A DNA stretch of 64,000 nucleotides. Source: Chrysaora quinquecirrha. Taxonomy: Eukaryota > Cnidaria > Scyphozoa > Semaeostomeae > Pelagiidae. The DNA lies in NCBI GenBank assembly GCA_014526335.1, contig JACTAT010000059.1, positions 3,123,312 to 3,187,311 on the forward strand, given 5' to 3'. The notes below the pieces were generated by a model. That model had not been told where the DNA came from, ran no database searches, and was given only the letters and a program-made list of their open reading frames with translations. This document shows positions 1 through 17,643 of the stretch, piece after piece (position 1 is the stretch's first letter; every line of letters begins with the position of its first letter). The translations under genes were made by a program, and so were the position numbers.

Positions 1-368
1 CTTCCCCATTCGCTCCAAAATCAATGTTGGCAGTGAAAGCAAGAGCAACGGAGGGCAACGCTTATTCGACACAACATAGTATAATGGGGAGAACGGAGAA
101 TCCGTAGATAATAGCAGAAGTATTTAGGGATTTAGGCCGTCCCAATGGGTTCCGATATATTTTTTCCAAGATTTTGGATAATCAATGTGAATCGTTGTAT
201 TGCACCTATGAACCTTATTCTGGAGTTTCTTCAACTGGGATAAAATGTTAGACTTGAGTCGAAAGTTGCATGACTGGCACCTTAAACCCAAAAACGTATT
301 GCCAAGTCAAGCGCACACCTAGAGCCTACCTTCTTGCCGAAATCGAAAATTCAGTCTAAGTACAAAAT

Positions 369-374
369 TTTATT
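369..374 (-). terminator. Possible polyadenylation signal for the ShK/EGF gene
   Basis: AATAAA on the minus strand, about 260 bases downstream of the stop codon. It is the first canonical hexamer I noticed after the stop. The rest of 1-635 shows no coding signal. Confidence 0.3.
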
Positions 375-635
375 ATCTTAGCGCTTGTATTATTGAATTA
401 ATCAGTGTTCAAAATTTTGTAAGGGATGTTTTCACGGTCAAAGTCTTTATAGAATAGGTAACTTTCCACGTTGATAAAATCAATAACGCAAGCGCTAGGG
501 TAGTGAAACTTTGCACCCAGACACAGACGAAGTTTTTGCTGCTCTATACGATTTAAGCATCGAAAACTCGATATCTTAAAATTTTGAATACTGTTCTTGC
601 GGGCCTTCCTCGAAATGGTCTAATAATAAGAACGG

Positions 636-4969
<4,334 letters not shown>

Positions 4970-6286
4970 TTCGAATCGATGGACCCTCTCTGCAAGGAAA
5001 AATCAGAACTGTCAGGAAAATCAAGATATGAGGAATTTGTAATCCAAGAGTACGAAATATACTGCGTGTATGACATGAATTTGAATGCAAAGACGTGAAA
5101 CATACTGAGTTACCGTAGCCACAGTTGTGAACAACGCACAAGAAGGAAATCCATCAAGTGCGAAAACGTCAATTTCACGAGAATGCTCAGTTGGCTGTTT
5201 GTAAAACATGGACTATGGAATCAGGGAATGAAAAGATTGAATAATGGAATTCCAGTACAGCCTGAATAAATTTGCAGCTTTCAACAAATCTCCTCTTCGT
5301 CAGTTAGAAACACAGAATAGGGATTAGTGATCCCTATTCCATGTTAGAATGTTGTCTTTAGCAAAAGTTTTCTGGCTTTCACACCAACAATTTCGTTGGC
5401 AAAAGGGGGCTATTGGTGTTCAAAGTAGCTTAAACAGCAATGGGGTAAATCTTGTCATAAGTGTGCCACTGCTGCCTGCAACGATTATATATCTCTTATT
5501 GTCTATCAAAGAAATTGACACTTTTTAGACAGTGTTTAAAGAATTTATTCCCATGAACTGTCAATGTCCTTCCGCGTTTTTAGAAAATTAGGAGCTTTTT
5601 TCGTTGCAAAGTGCAAGAGCGAAGCACGTCCCAGATGCCATTGTTATCAACTAAAGTAAAAAAAGTAATGATCGCTTTTGCTTTTACAAAGTTCACGAGG
5701 TTATATGTCGATCCACTGCCGTTCCGTAAATGAAAATCTTGACTCTAGCACAGTCAAGTGAGACGTCTAAATCAATCATTCCATCATTTGTTATCGATCG
5801 CAGCTTTACAATTGGCTCTGCGAAATCTGCCAATAACTCGACTATGGGTGCTACTTGATTTTACATGTCGCAGGATAAGCTAAGTACTCCTATGGCAAGC
5901 ATTCCATTCCATTCCATCATTCAATTTTATTGTTCTACTCCATCATTCCATTTTATCATTCCATTCCACAGTCCATGTTTTACAGACACGTAGGCTATGT
6001 AAGAAAAGCAAGCAGAAGAAGAAAATGCTGATTCCCTCAAACAATTCAGTGTGACGTTTTCTAACAATCATAAATTGAAACGGCAGACAATGCTGAATAA
6101 ACAAGAAAACAAAAGATCTCAAAAAAGACTTGAAAAAACAGAGCAAAACAATACACATGTAGATCATCTCAGCAAGAGTCGAAGAAAGAACTGTTGGTAC
6201 CATACTGTTAGAACTGAGCCTGAAACTGCGCAGAATAATTGAAAACTCCGGTTTGGAATGTCATGCTTTGAATGTCTGGATGAATC

Positions 6287-6609
6287 GTTCTTAGATCGCA
6301 AAGGGTAGTGAAATAAGAAGCTCTGATTAAACTTTTTTAAACTACATAAAACGAGGCGGAGGATGGGATTTTGGATAGTTGGACGTCCAATACACATACA
6401 GTAGTCCTCTATTACACGAGTCGTAGTTGTAAGCTCCTTAACTTAATCTAATAGAAAGAACGTGTTCTTATATCGCAAAGGGACAGTAAATTCGATGCTC
6501 TGATTACACATTTTCTAACTGCCTAAAACGAGGTGGAGCGAGCCTCGATGCAGAGGGGAGGTGAGAAAAATGGGATTTGGGATTTTGGGATATCTGGACG
6601 TCCAATAGT
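6287..6609. repeat. Degenerate tandem duplication
   Basis: Copy 1 (about 6287-6394) and copy 2 (about 6459-6609) share, in order, a 'TTCTTA-ATCGCAAAGGG' block, a 'CTCTGATTA' block, 'CTAAAACGAGG', 'ATGGGATTT' and 'GGACGTCCAATA'. Copy 2 carries an extra segment of about 30 bp after 'ACGAGGTGGAG'. The two are probably diverged copies of one repeat. Confidence 0.5.
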
Positions 6610-8096
6610 GGTTAGTTTTAAGCCCCTGCTCCTACATGCTCAAATCACTGAGTCGCTTAAAACATTTCTATGATTGTCCCATTCTGAGCATTAGGCCATC
6701 CAATTCAATGTTGATAGGTAAATTGTTGTTGTTGTTGCTGAAGTTCTTACGGGTCTTATGTAATGAGTCTAGACTTCCACTAGGTGTACAAACTCCATAA
6801 ACGGTACAATACAGTATGCAACTGAAATGTTTCTGCGTAAATCAGTCAAAGGGGAAGAAGAGCTAAAATTCTAAGGAATTTCTCTAATGCATTTTAGTTA
6901 CTGTAGAAACAGAACGTAGGCTGACCCGAAACAGAAGAAATAATTTGTTACAGACAAATGAATGAATCAAAGTAATGAATCACAATGCTTTGATTCCACG
7001 CATTTTATATGAAAAGCAGCAAAAGAAATTGTTACCATTTCTTCATTGTCTGATGAAATACCTCAATCTTATAACATAGATCCTATCAAATCAAACAAAT
7101 TTACGGATTTCCTTAGCAAAACAGCATTTTTCAACGAACCGCATTGCAGCATCGAATTTTAAAATTCTAAATTTTAAAATAAAAATTCTCTACAAACGAA
7201 ATTTCTATTCAAATGTACTATAATGTGTCAGTTCGAATCAAACTTCACCAAGAAAAGTGAAAACAAACGAAAATAAGACCGTTTTTTATAAAGTTGATAT
7301 CGATTATTTTGGAGAAATCGATACCCTATTGATACCAATTTTAGAAAGTTAAGGCCTCATTTTGGTACCAAAATCATGAAAAACGATACCCTAAGGAGCG
7401 GCACGTCCCCAGTACCCAAACTAAATTAGGTACCTCCGGGTTCCAAACACAGCAATATTTGGAAGTTTGTATTGCCCTTGCCAAGAAATCTGAATTTGTT
7501 GATAGGACCTGCGATTCTCTGATGTTGAATTGATTTTGCAGCTTTTCGACCCTGAACTTATCTATCAGGTAATCATGTACTCATTTAACGTTGCGCCTAG
7601 CGGAATTCGACCGCTTGATGTTTTGAAATAACTTCAACGATAGCGAACAACCCTACAACATTGAACCGTCTTTAATATGAGTCAGCTGAGCAACCATTCA
7701 GAGAAACAAATATGAAGTACAACAAATAAAGAAAATGTTTGCAAAAATGAAAGAAATATCTACTAACCTTGATTTGACTTTGACTTTATATTGTATCCTG
7801 AAGCCAGTGTTGTCCACCAACTGCGTTTGGATAATCTCAACAGAAAATGCGGTTGTCTTGTCTTGTCCTCAGTAGAATTTATAGAACAGAACAAAAAGAC
7901 ATAGATGTAATGAAATTTGGTGAGAATAACAGTGACAACAATGGTTGCCTTTTATTGTCATCTTTCCACAAACTCGGGGGTTTGCGATTTCGAACCGGAA
8001 TTGAAAAGCCTCTTCCAAACATATCGCTAGATAAAAAGGAAAATGATTCTCCAAAGTACGCCGCTATTATGTGAACAGAGAAAAACATCAAAACAT

Positions 8097-8142
8097 TAGC
8101 CTGCGCGCAGCCTCAAAACTTTCCCAAGCTGCACGCAGGCTA
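8097..8142. mobile_element. 46-bp palindromic TIR element with 8-bp target-site duplication (7/8)
   Basis: It starts TAGCCTGCGCGCAGCCTC and ends AGCTGCACGCAGGCTA, the same termini as the 67-bp element at 4368-4434 with a few mismatches. Flanks are CAAAACAT (8089-8096) and CCAAACAT (8143-8150), matching at 7 of 8 positions. The interior is almost absent, so the element is little more than two TIRs back to back. Confidence 0.7.
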
Positions 8143-10087
8143 CCAAACATACAAAAAGGACCGAGAAATCACAAAGCAGGGAAAAATGACGTTTTAGTTT
8201 TAAAGATTCTAACTTTTACATCTTCTTGTTAAAAGGTTTGTCAGGATTTTTTCTGTCAATCGTTCCTCAAAAGGTGCGGTCGGGTGGGCGTGGGTGGGTA
8301 GGGGTTGGTAGCTTCCTACGAAGGGTGTGGTTCACACGAGCGAGGGCGGAACACAGAGGAACTTTAGGCTCATTGTTCGACGCAAGAGCAGAGGAACATA
8401 GCCCGGCTTGGTTTCTGAACCATTTCTTCAAATTGACCTCGCATGGCTTTTTTCCGACAATATTTCAAACAAATATTTCTCTTGTTCACTGTGGCTTATG
8501 TTTATTGTCAGCTCAGCTACAAATTGATTCCTTTATCCAAACACTGGAAAGGTTATATAGATAATATTATTTAACTCTTTGTGATGGAATCCTAGTAGTG
8601 ACGTGAATGATAGAGAGGCTTAGCCATTTGGAAACATAATCAGAAAACAAGACAAAATACCGCTCATTCCGATAAACAACAAACGGAAAAGTTCTCAAAC
8701 ATTTCTTGAAATCCTGTTCCACGAATAAAAAATTCATCATTTTCACATAAGACATTTTCCAAGGGCAGCTCTTCTCCAAGCGACGATCCTTATAAAATTT
8801 CCAGTAACTAACCGGCTACTACGCATACTGATAAAGTTGTGGCCATCTCACATTGCCCTGTATTATTCAATGGTAGTACAACGCTAGAGTTGGGACGAAC
8901 GTCTCCCTGTCCACTAAGTCTATCTGTCCACACCAGACAGCTACTCCCCAATGGAGAACATTTTGAATGTGCAAAACAACACTAAAACTGCATTTTATCA
9001 ACCCCTTCGATTGCAGCCCCCCCAAAAAATTTGTGTGCTCCCTGTTCCTTTTCTATTTTTAATGGTTACCCTCACAATTGACCTCGTTGGCTCCCAGTCT
9101 TCCACGAACAGCGTTCTCGGCCCCAGACCCCTGGTAGATCATAATCAGTTTGAAGAATGCGTTTTCAGCGTCTGTTGCACAGAACTGGAATATTATCAGT
9201 AAAATCTTTTATTCTTCAGCGAGAGGAGAGAAAAATATACTTTCGTTCATTACACAATTTTTTATCAAACTTTTTTACTGACACAGATTAAACTATTAAC
9301 AATCGCCAATCATAAAATATGAAACCAGCTCATACTTTTAAGAACTGTAGTAAACAAACACTTAAAATTACTTACTTACTTAGTTGCTATCAATATAATT
9401 TTATATCTATAAATAAAATAACTAATTAAAATACTGTAAATTATTACTATACTGTACAAATCAATCGTATACTGTGGAAGTACAGGAGTCAAGTTCAATG
9501 TCTTGTTCAAGGTGTCTTTTGCTATAAAACTAAGCTCTTAATTTAATACACTGTATTTCGTTTTAAATAAAACTCTTAACTGTGTGTAATACTCTTTATA
9601 TTATGTTTTGCACAAGCCTTTAATGGATAATGGATAGCCTATAAACTTCATATGATGCCCTGTCTTACTCAGAAGCGTTTTAATCTCTACCTCTGTCTTT
9701 GTAACTGTTGTCATGTTCCTTATTGTAGATGCACATAATAAAAGCAGGCAGATTTCAAGACTGACTCTCTTGAAGTTTACCAAAACTATGAATTTTGACT
9801 CTGAATAAATTTGTGAAGCAAGTAACAGAGGGACTCAGCTTTCTAGAGTCCTTTAAAATCACAATGATGTATCTTTGGTCCTGTAGCAAGTCCTAGACTC
9901 ACTACAAAACACAGCCCGAAACTTCAAGTATAGTATTGTTGCTGTTTTTGATGTTGTTCTTGCTGTTGTTTTTCATAATCAATCATTGCCAGCGAGGATA
10001 AAGATAAATGTATCCAAAATAACTGGCACGAAAGAAAACTGAGGCTCATGTAGCTAGCACGTCTAGGCGAGCCTCTTGATTCCTATT

Positions 10088-10372
10088 AGGCACTTGCCAA
10101 ATGATCAAACATTGTTTGCCAAACATTTGAACTTTGCTTGTCAATCAATGTTTAAACGTTTGGCCACGTTGCAAAACATTACTTTTGCAAGCATAAATAG
10201 GCAGAGTTCATTACACGATGTTGTTGAAAAAGTTTGAAACATTTTTGCTGGATGCAAGCAAAAAAATGTTTGACGAGCATTGTTTTCGACATGGCCAAAC
10301 AGTAAAACGATTTGCTTGACAAGCAAATTTCTAATGTTTGACCATCAATGTTTGATCGTTTACCTGGGACCT
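10088..10372. mobile_element. MITE-like element rich in CAAACATTG motifs
   Basis: Both ends carry GATCAAACATTG-type inverted repeats: left AAATGATCAAACATTG, right (reversed) TAAACGATCAAACATTG. Further CAAACATT / AATGTTTG words occur throughout. A second copy begins near 63858 and runs off the window. It lies just downstream of the Hox stop codon. No transposase ORF is seen. Confidence 0.6.
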
Positions 10373-10426
10373 TACATATGAGTTTTGCTGCACTGTTGAA
10401 ACTGTTTCTGATTTATCATTGAGTAA

Positions 10427-13400
10427 CTAGATATTAATCATATTAAAATTATTAATTACAGATGTATCCTGTTTTTCTTCTTTTTTCTTCTCATCACCAA
10501 CAATTGCTCTGCTTTTCCTTTCTTTAGTAGATGATCCACTCTCGCCTCGTTCTAATTTTTCTTGCGCCCTGCGAGCCTCCTTCTTGAACTTCATTCTTCT
10601 GTTCTGAAACCAGATTTTGATTTGCCTTTCAGTTAAGTTGAGTTGCTTTGCTAGGTCACTTCTTCTTTCTTTCTTGAGAAAGTGGTTGTAGTGGAATTCC
10701 TTTTCGAGTTCAAGAAGCTGTTTTCTTGAGTACGTCATTCGTTTTCGTTTTGCATCCACATCTCGATATAACCATGGCACACCTAGAATATTGAAACAAA
10801 TATTATTATATTCGCCACAGTTAAAAACTTCTATTACAAAGGACTACAGTCTTGCTATAATTATAAATTGTAATGCAAGTTTTTTACGTGCACAGACACG
10901 TTTATTTATGCCAGAGCACTTGGCTTTGTTTTCAGCACGAATGTTTTATGGAGGATACGCGACCAAGGACGCGACGCTTGAGAGGTACTCGCAAAGTAGT
11001 GATTGATAAAAAGTGCATTATGTAATGTTTATTGCAAGTTCGCAGAGTATGCTTACTCGTAAAGTGTTTTTAAAACAAGAACTATTGTTTGTAATAACTT
11101 TTGATTTCTCAAGCTCATAAGTAGCTACTATGGGCCCTTTCGCACTGCATTTCAGCAGTTGCCTCACAAAGTTTGTCAAATAAATTCCGACCCTCCCAAT
11201 ATTCTGATCCTGAATACTGTTCCGACCCCTCAGCCCGCCTCAGCCTATCCTAACCCCCCAGCAATTAGGCACCTAAGAGTAACTTACTACATATCGTATC
11301 AATAATTAGACTGATTAAACTCAAAACCTTCTTAAAACATGTTTAAAGCGTGTTACAGGATAGAATTAAACTGTTAAACAACAGCTGATATTTCTTTCTG
11401 CCATTGAACAATCAAAATAATCACAGCAATCGACGATTGGCAATCATCACAGTTGATTATGAATCGCATATTTCAAGGACATGATTTTGCCCCTCATCAG
11501 TTCACATAAAGCCCCCAAAACAGCCCAAGATCAAAATATCTAGACTTTCCACAAATCTGAAATATTTTGCTATATTGGACACAAATCAATCCATTTTAAT
11601 TCCCAGACTACCCTCTGTTAAGCGTACTGGGCCATCGTTGGTATTGGGAGGCAACATATTTTGAAGGCAATTAGTTGCGTTAGATTGATAAAGGGCCCGC
11701 CCAAACATGGCTCCTTGCAGCTGCCAATCCCTATCGCCCTCTCAATGCTTGAACCTACAGTCTGGACGGTAAAACATACATAATCAAATTAAGATAAGTT
11801 ATACAAGAAGGAGTATTGCAACTATATTGTTTTCATGAGGACCTATATCGAAGTTAAATTAGTTTAGTTTCATGGCTCCAAACGTATTTAAGAATCTTTC
11901 CCGATAGTTCACAGAAAACATATAGATAGCTATACCTTAAGTATACATTCACAACATTGTCCGACTGATCCGAATGGACGCTAGAAGACGTTTTCAATTT
12001 CTGAAGACGTTTCTAGTTTAAACATTAGATAGGCCATAGCAAAATGTTTGTGAGCATTGACTCCGCTAACAATATCTTCGCTGGAGGAGAGAAATTGGCG
12101 TCTTGCGAGGCGGTTATAAAGGGCTTCTGGACCTAAGATAGTCCCTTAAAATAGACTTTAATTAAGCGCGTTTGAAGTTTTTAAGACGTTTCTTAGCAAC
12201 TACAAGGAACATCTGCAAGTTTAATTAAAATGTATCAAATTGATTAAAAAAGTTGACATAACTTAGGCAATTCTGGATTATTTAAAGTGCATTAAAGCAT
12301 CTTTAGGCTTGTAGGAGGTCACCTAGCTACCTTGCGTGGGTTTGTGTAGGAGATTTAAGCTATTAACCTTGCAATATAGCAGTTATACAAATTTAAAACC
12401 ATACTCTTTTTCGTAAAGTTGGATTGGATTAGAAATCTGCTTTATGGCAATAGAATTAGCTACTTTCTCTCTTTGATTCTGTGATGGATGCATAGGTGAC
12501 AGTTCGAATTTTGATGGTCATTCAGAAAGAGAATCATAATAAAACTAAACCCTTATGGCATACTGGCCATTACGCCATAAACAGTTTTAAATATCAAAGA
12601 TAATATTAGTAAATGAGGGCTCGGATTGCTCAGCTGCAGTGACATAATGCATTTTAAATAAACAAATTTTTTTTATAACTTTCGAAAGCAAAAACAATAG
12701 AGGCTAAATGGGATACTTGTGGAACCCACTACTGTATACTTAAGCTATGTTCTTTAATGGTTTACTTTTGAAAAGAAATGATTAAAATGCAAGTAACAGG
12801 TTTTAGAAAATGAAAAGATTACTTATTAAGAATATTTTCAATATAAAAATGCAACTTTTCTAGGCAGCTGGGTCTTTTTAGTTTCGACATAGCTAAGTTA
12901 CCATGTTTCTATACAGTGTGCTGTTTTACGTTATATCAAAGCTGAACGTTAAAAATCACTCCAAATCAACGAGGGCTAAACAAACAAAGACCTTCCTGGC
13001 TTTTATTTTTGGCGTTACTTCTTCTGTAAACGACCAATGCTCTTTTAAACGCCGTAAATAGAAATTAACTCAAAGAAACACACTAATTAATTAGCAAATT
13101 TACACTTCTAGTGTTGTGTGATAGACACCAAAATTCATACCAAAGTACAAAAAAAATAACGTTTTCAATGCTCTTAAACTGAAGAATGAATTGAATCATT
13201 CCTACAAAATCCAACATTTTTCGTTTACCGATTTACACTTTGATCTAAAGGAGCTGTGTCGTCTTTGACACGAAATTTGACATCTCTCCTTGTGTTGAAT
13301 TGAATTGTTTATGACGTGATTTTTGTACATTTTGTTTCTTAATGAACACAAGAAAGTAATTTTGCTTTGTTTGAGCTGCTAATAGTAATTAACAGTTTAA

Positions 13401-15312
13401 TCAGCAATTTGCACCAGAAAGTGACATTGGTATTCGAGGAATCATTGGCAGAACTATTGAATGGTATTCTATTAGAGTAGAAAAAGTTTTCATGTGGGCC
13501 TATGCGTCAAAACAAAATTTCACATGAAATAAATAATTTTTCGTATTTCAAGCATGCAACTTTTTACCAACCAACTAAACTGCCCAGAAAACCGAAATGC
13601 TCAATGATAACATTAGAAACAAGCGAATTATCGAATCAGAATCTATCATAAAAATTCAAGTTGCATATTCGCTGAAGGTTCTTTCATGTGAGTTCACTGC
13701 CTTATACCTTTAAAAGCGAATGTTCTCTCGAATTTTGAACTTCGAAAAAGAAAGTACCTATCTGAATGTTGTGACAAATCAGAAACCATAAACAACAAGG
13801 TTATTTTCTGCTTTAGCTAAGCTTCCTACAGCCCTAGAATTTTACCAGAAACACTTTTCGAAACGCTTACAGTATTATAACTCTCTTACAACTGTTGTAA
13901 TTTTACTTGATATAGAATTTTTCACAAGAAAATAGGGTCTTCGCCGCTAAAGGCGAAACAAAGTGACTTCTGAGGTTGAGAAATGTTTCACCCTTCATGC
14001 CTTCAAGGAGACTCTATGCCAAACTAATGATATTCAGAATAAACAACTAACATTAAAGGTAAAGTTGAAAATTCCCACAAAACATGCTTTTTTCTGGCAT
14101 CCAATATCTTTCTTATAGAAATAAGGAACTCACATTTTGCCTGCGTGGTGGGCGTAAGGTAACAAAGCCAAAATCATGTCGAAAGAATTTAGTGTAATAT
14201 AGGAAAATATAATATGAAGGTTCTTCGTGTATAGTTACATTAAAACTTTAGCTAATAGCACGCTTTGGTGTTCTGCAATGGTTCACGTTATAAACTCTAC
14301 TATGTAGCTACCTAGTGCTGCCCTGCCCCTAGAAGCTAACTCGAGAAGAGCAGATAATTTTTCTGCTACATGCCTACAATTTTGTAAATAAGCAACTTGG
14401 TAAGTCCTAAAGCTGTTAAGAATATCTGAGATTTCAGCCCCGGCCCAGAATTGCCCAAGTTACCAGCCCTGTAATAAAAAGTCGAATTTTGGCTCATATC
14501 CTTTAAGCTTTTAACTTAATATAGCTTTCAGCAAAGACCAAGACAAAACGAAACTATTCTTCTAAGTCGATAGCTAGCTAAAAAGCAAAATTTTCTATAC
14601 GCAATAACACGACCAGCCAAAATGCGATTTAGCTATATGAGTAGAGCGCGAAAACTCATTTTATAAAGAGATATTTCAAAGACACGTAATGCAAGATTAG
14701 GCAACTAAATTTAAGAATGTTACGATGATATACCCCTAACAAACATCAAAAGATATGTAAGAATAAGAGGAATCTCAACTTACCGGCACCAAGCGAGGAA
14801 TTGTTGATGACGGGATAGCCGTATCCACTAGCGTTAGCGATTGGTTGCGTCGAGTAGGAATATGCAGGATAGGCAACACCGGCACTTGTACCATACTGCT
14901 GCCATGGGTTGTAGTTTGGATGCGATCCGTAGAAATTTGAGTTAAAGATGACCCCTTGCGATGAAACTTGTTGACTTGGTGTGATGATCGAGCCTTGACT
15001 TTCGCCGAATCCAGTCGACGGTTGAGTGAATGTCGTATCGATTGACGTTGTCGTGCATGGCTCCGGTAGATTTAACCCTGAACTCGTATCGTTGTATGGA
15101 TGAAGATTCGTAGCGTTGAATCGTGCGCTGAGATAATTCGGCGGTGAAAGCGGGTTATTCTGAATAGGCTGTCGATTTGGAGAGTAGCCACCGCTTGATT
15201 CAAACGGCTGGTAACTTGGACTTGATTTCATGCCTTGAAGATACGGCGAGCAGTCGATGGGCAAACCTTTCTGTAGGTCCATCTCAGCTGATGAATCTTG
15301 TAACCAAACCAT
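10427..15312 (-). CDS. Hox homeodomain transcription factor, posterior-like (2 exons)
   Basis: Exon 1 is 15312-14784 and exon 2 is 10782-10427 (TAG stop), joined in phase 1 across a 4.0-kb GT-AG intron: 885 nt, 294 residues. Exon 1 encodes a Ser/Pro/Asn/Tyr-rich N-terminal region without known domains. Exon 2 opens with PWL, and the 60-residue homeodomain follows six residues after the Trp-Leu pair. The homeodomain carries [10 protein letters not shown] in helix 1 and [14 protein letters not shown] in helix 3 (Trp48, Phe49, Gln50, Asn51, Arg53), which is ANTP-class. After it comes a charged Lys/Glu-rich tail of about 45 residues. The short Trp-to-homeodomain linker resembles vertebrate Hox9/10 and anthozoan posterior-like genes (the Anthox1/1a, HoxE/F group); assignment within that group is inference. 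It should be a nuclear DNA-binding axial patterning factor. An alternative start at 15282-15280 has a better context (G at -3 and +4) and would shorten the protein by 10 residues. Confidence 0.9.
10783..14783 (-). other. Intron of the Hox gene
   Basis: AT-rich sequence of 4.0 kb with no convincing internal exon and fewer obvious repeats than the flanking regions. Several short AT-rich runs contain TAAT cores of the kind homeodomain proteins bind, but these are expected by chance here. It may hold enhancers; the sequence alone does not show it. Confidence 0.6.
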
Positions 15313-17635
15313 ACGGATGATAAACGCAAAAATAGGAAATGCTTTCAGTCAAAAATGAGCGAATTTCGGATGCAGTAAAATCACTATCGCTTTCAGTTTT
15401 GTCTGCGTTACACTGCCAAGGAATATCCGTAGTTGTTGAATGATATTCTTCTTTCGAGTTATTTGTGATCTTTACTGTACTCAATGCGTAACAACACCAC
15501 GTACCCCTCTACTCTTCTCTCTCTATCTCTTAGGTAGTTCGACTCAAGATATAAGTGTAATCAATCACCTGGCGTATAGCGATGCACAATGAAAACTCAC
15601 TTGTTTGAAGCGAAGATATGATGAGAACTTGTTTTGCCAGCCACTAGAACACTGAATGAAATATAAGACAGGCAGCCGAGGTTCGACTAACACAATTGCC
15701 TTCGAATAGTTTTGAGCGTATAAATATTGCACTGCGACGGAAAGTACGTTCCTGACTCATTAGCAGCTGACTTGGCTCTGCCAATCACAATTTATAGCCA
15801 AGGAAACCTCTCTAGAATAATGGCACAAAAGCGAGGAAATGTCAATTGATCTCTTGCCCACCCCTCTTTTCTCATCAACGTTCATCTATTGTTGTATCTA
15901 ATTAGTAAAGGGATGGCTTTTTATTCTTCATATATTGCTATATTTCTTTTGTTTGTTGCTTGTGAATAAAAGCATCTAACAATGCTAGTAGGAGAAAATG
16001 GGCGGGGTGAATTTAATAATGGTAACACAATGCCTAAAACAATGGAGACATGCTTGCGTCAGATCTTTGCTTCAAGGGGGCAAACTATTACGCAGCTTTT
16101 CAGAGATAATAGTCCCAGGTACAATGAAATTTGGGTTGTTATAGGGGATATAACGGGGGCAGGGGAGGAAATAGGTGCACTGAATGTGACGTATATGGTT
16201 TGCTGCAAGAGTCTGCAACTAAATAAGGGAAAATTGAATAAGATAGATCTTGTACAGCAATAAAGAAACATGAAAATTGAAGGGAATGAATTAGTGATTA
16301 ATTTGGGGTTTTCAAAAATTACTTCATACTAGGAGACCTAATCCTTCTAAAGACAGAGTTGTTGCATTACGCAGCCAGAAAGGTTCGCCATTCCTCTGCT
16401 TCAAGAAAGTCCAATAAAATCAAGAGAATGCTCTGAATGCCAAAAATGTTAGAAACAATGATATAATTTTTTGCTATAGAAACGATAATATATAGAGTGC
16501 TTCAACAGATGCACATGCCTTCTTGGTGATATGGCAAAGCGTAAAGACTGGAATTAGGCAATATCGCTAGGTGGAGAGCATAGGGAGGTACCTGTTAACA
16601 AAGGAGGGTAATTGTAAGCTTAAAGAGATATATATGGCACTTGAAAAGGGGCCAAAATTCGTTGTCAAGTGAGTATCGTTTCAATCAGAGGCGTATGCAG
16701 CTCGAAGAACTAGCGGGGTATATCGAACAAAGAAAATCTCAGGTACCATACGCCCTACAGACTGTAGGAAAAGACCAAAGGAGCCAAATGCCCCTTTCAA
16801 AGATACTTTGTGTTAATGAATGTGTGGTAATTAGCTATACTACCCCGGGTACCAGTGCCAGGGTCTCAAAGAGCCACAGAGAGAAGGAAAATAAGAAACG
16901 AGAAAAGAGAGAGGGCAAAAAGCTACGGCAAAGATTATAACCTTGAAGACGACGGGGCTTTGCAGCTTTAGGAAGTCCACGAAAAAGACACTGCAAATTC
17001 CTTCTGTTTCCATGCACTTACAATTGTACACCCGTTTTCTGTTTCTATACCAAAATTTCTGACAAAACCTTCACCCCTTTTCGATGCTGAATACTTGTTT
17101 GGGATTCTAAATTTGAAGGCTAAAATTCGAAGCTATTGCCATTAACAACTAGAGGCGATCCACTGTGCTGTTCAGGGTTCTTGTTCATCTCACTGTACAG
17201 TAAGCCTTTTTGAATAGTGAAACACCCCTCTTTATTGGAAGGATTTACAGTATACTGTTTATCCCACTTTTGGATCCGTATTTTACCGTGACTGCCTACA
17301 CTACTACAACCACAACTAAATCCAGAAACAATTTACCTCGTCACTACACTTAATGATTCCAATTATCAATCTCCTAACTGATTAGCGTTTGATTCAGGTC
17401 TTTTGTACTTCTAATTTGGCACCCTTTTAGGGGTCTGCAACCATAACAATAGGCACGAGACGATTGACGAAAACTGTGGGGGCAGAAAAGTTTAGTTTTG
17501 GTCTTTAAAAAGACTTTTCTAAGAATTTAACGGAAATAATTTTTTAATGAATGACTCCAAAAGATTTGAATTTGTTCTCACGATTTCCATTCATTGCCTT
17601 ACTCATTTACAATATATGCAAAAACATCGAAAGAT
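15313..17635. other. Upstream region of the Hox gene, no further gene seen
   Basis: This stretch contains the presumed 5' UTR and promoter of the Hox gene. A TATA-like TATTTATA on the minus strand lies near 15720, about 400 bases upstream of the start codon; its role is unproven. ORFs at about 16.0-16.9 kb show no domains or codon pattern that I recognise. Confidence 0.4.
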
Positions 17636-17643
17636 GGTAAGGC

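Larger units (their letters stand above)
4970..10080. other. Intergenic region between the ShK/EGF and Hox genes
   Basis: No ORF here has recognisable domains or good exon borders. It holds ATTCC-rich simple sequence near 5900-5970, a degenerate tandem duplication at 6287-6609 and the 46-bp element at 8097-8142. Sequence from about 9240 to 9620 is very AT-rich. Nothing else was recognised. Confidence 0.5.

Noticed and set aside
8226..8564. ORF of 112 codons as a gene
   Set aside because: No recognised domain, low-complexity start, and no flanking exon signals or phase partners.
15284..15484. ORF overlapping the Hox start in another frame
   Set aside because: Most likely 5' UTR; no domain, and the Hox frame continues through a correct splice to the homeodomain. 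It could be an upstream ORF, but nothing shows it is used.
16641..16940. Lys/Arg/Glu-rich ORF as a small protein
   Set aside because: The charged end comes from a purine-rich tract; there is no family similarity and no start context.
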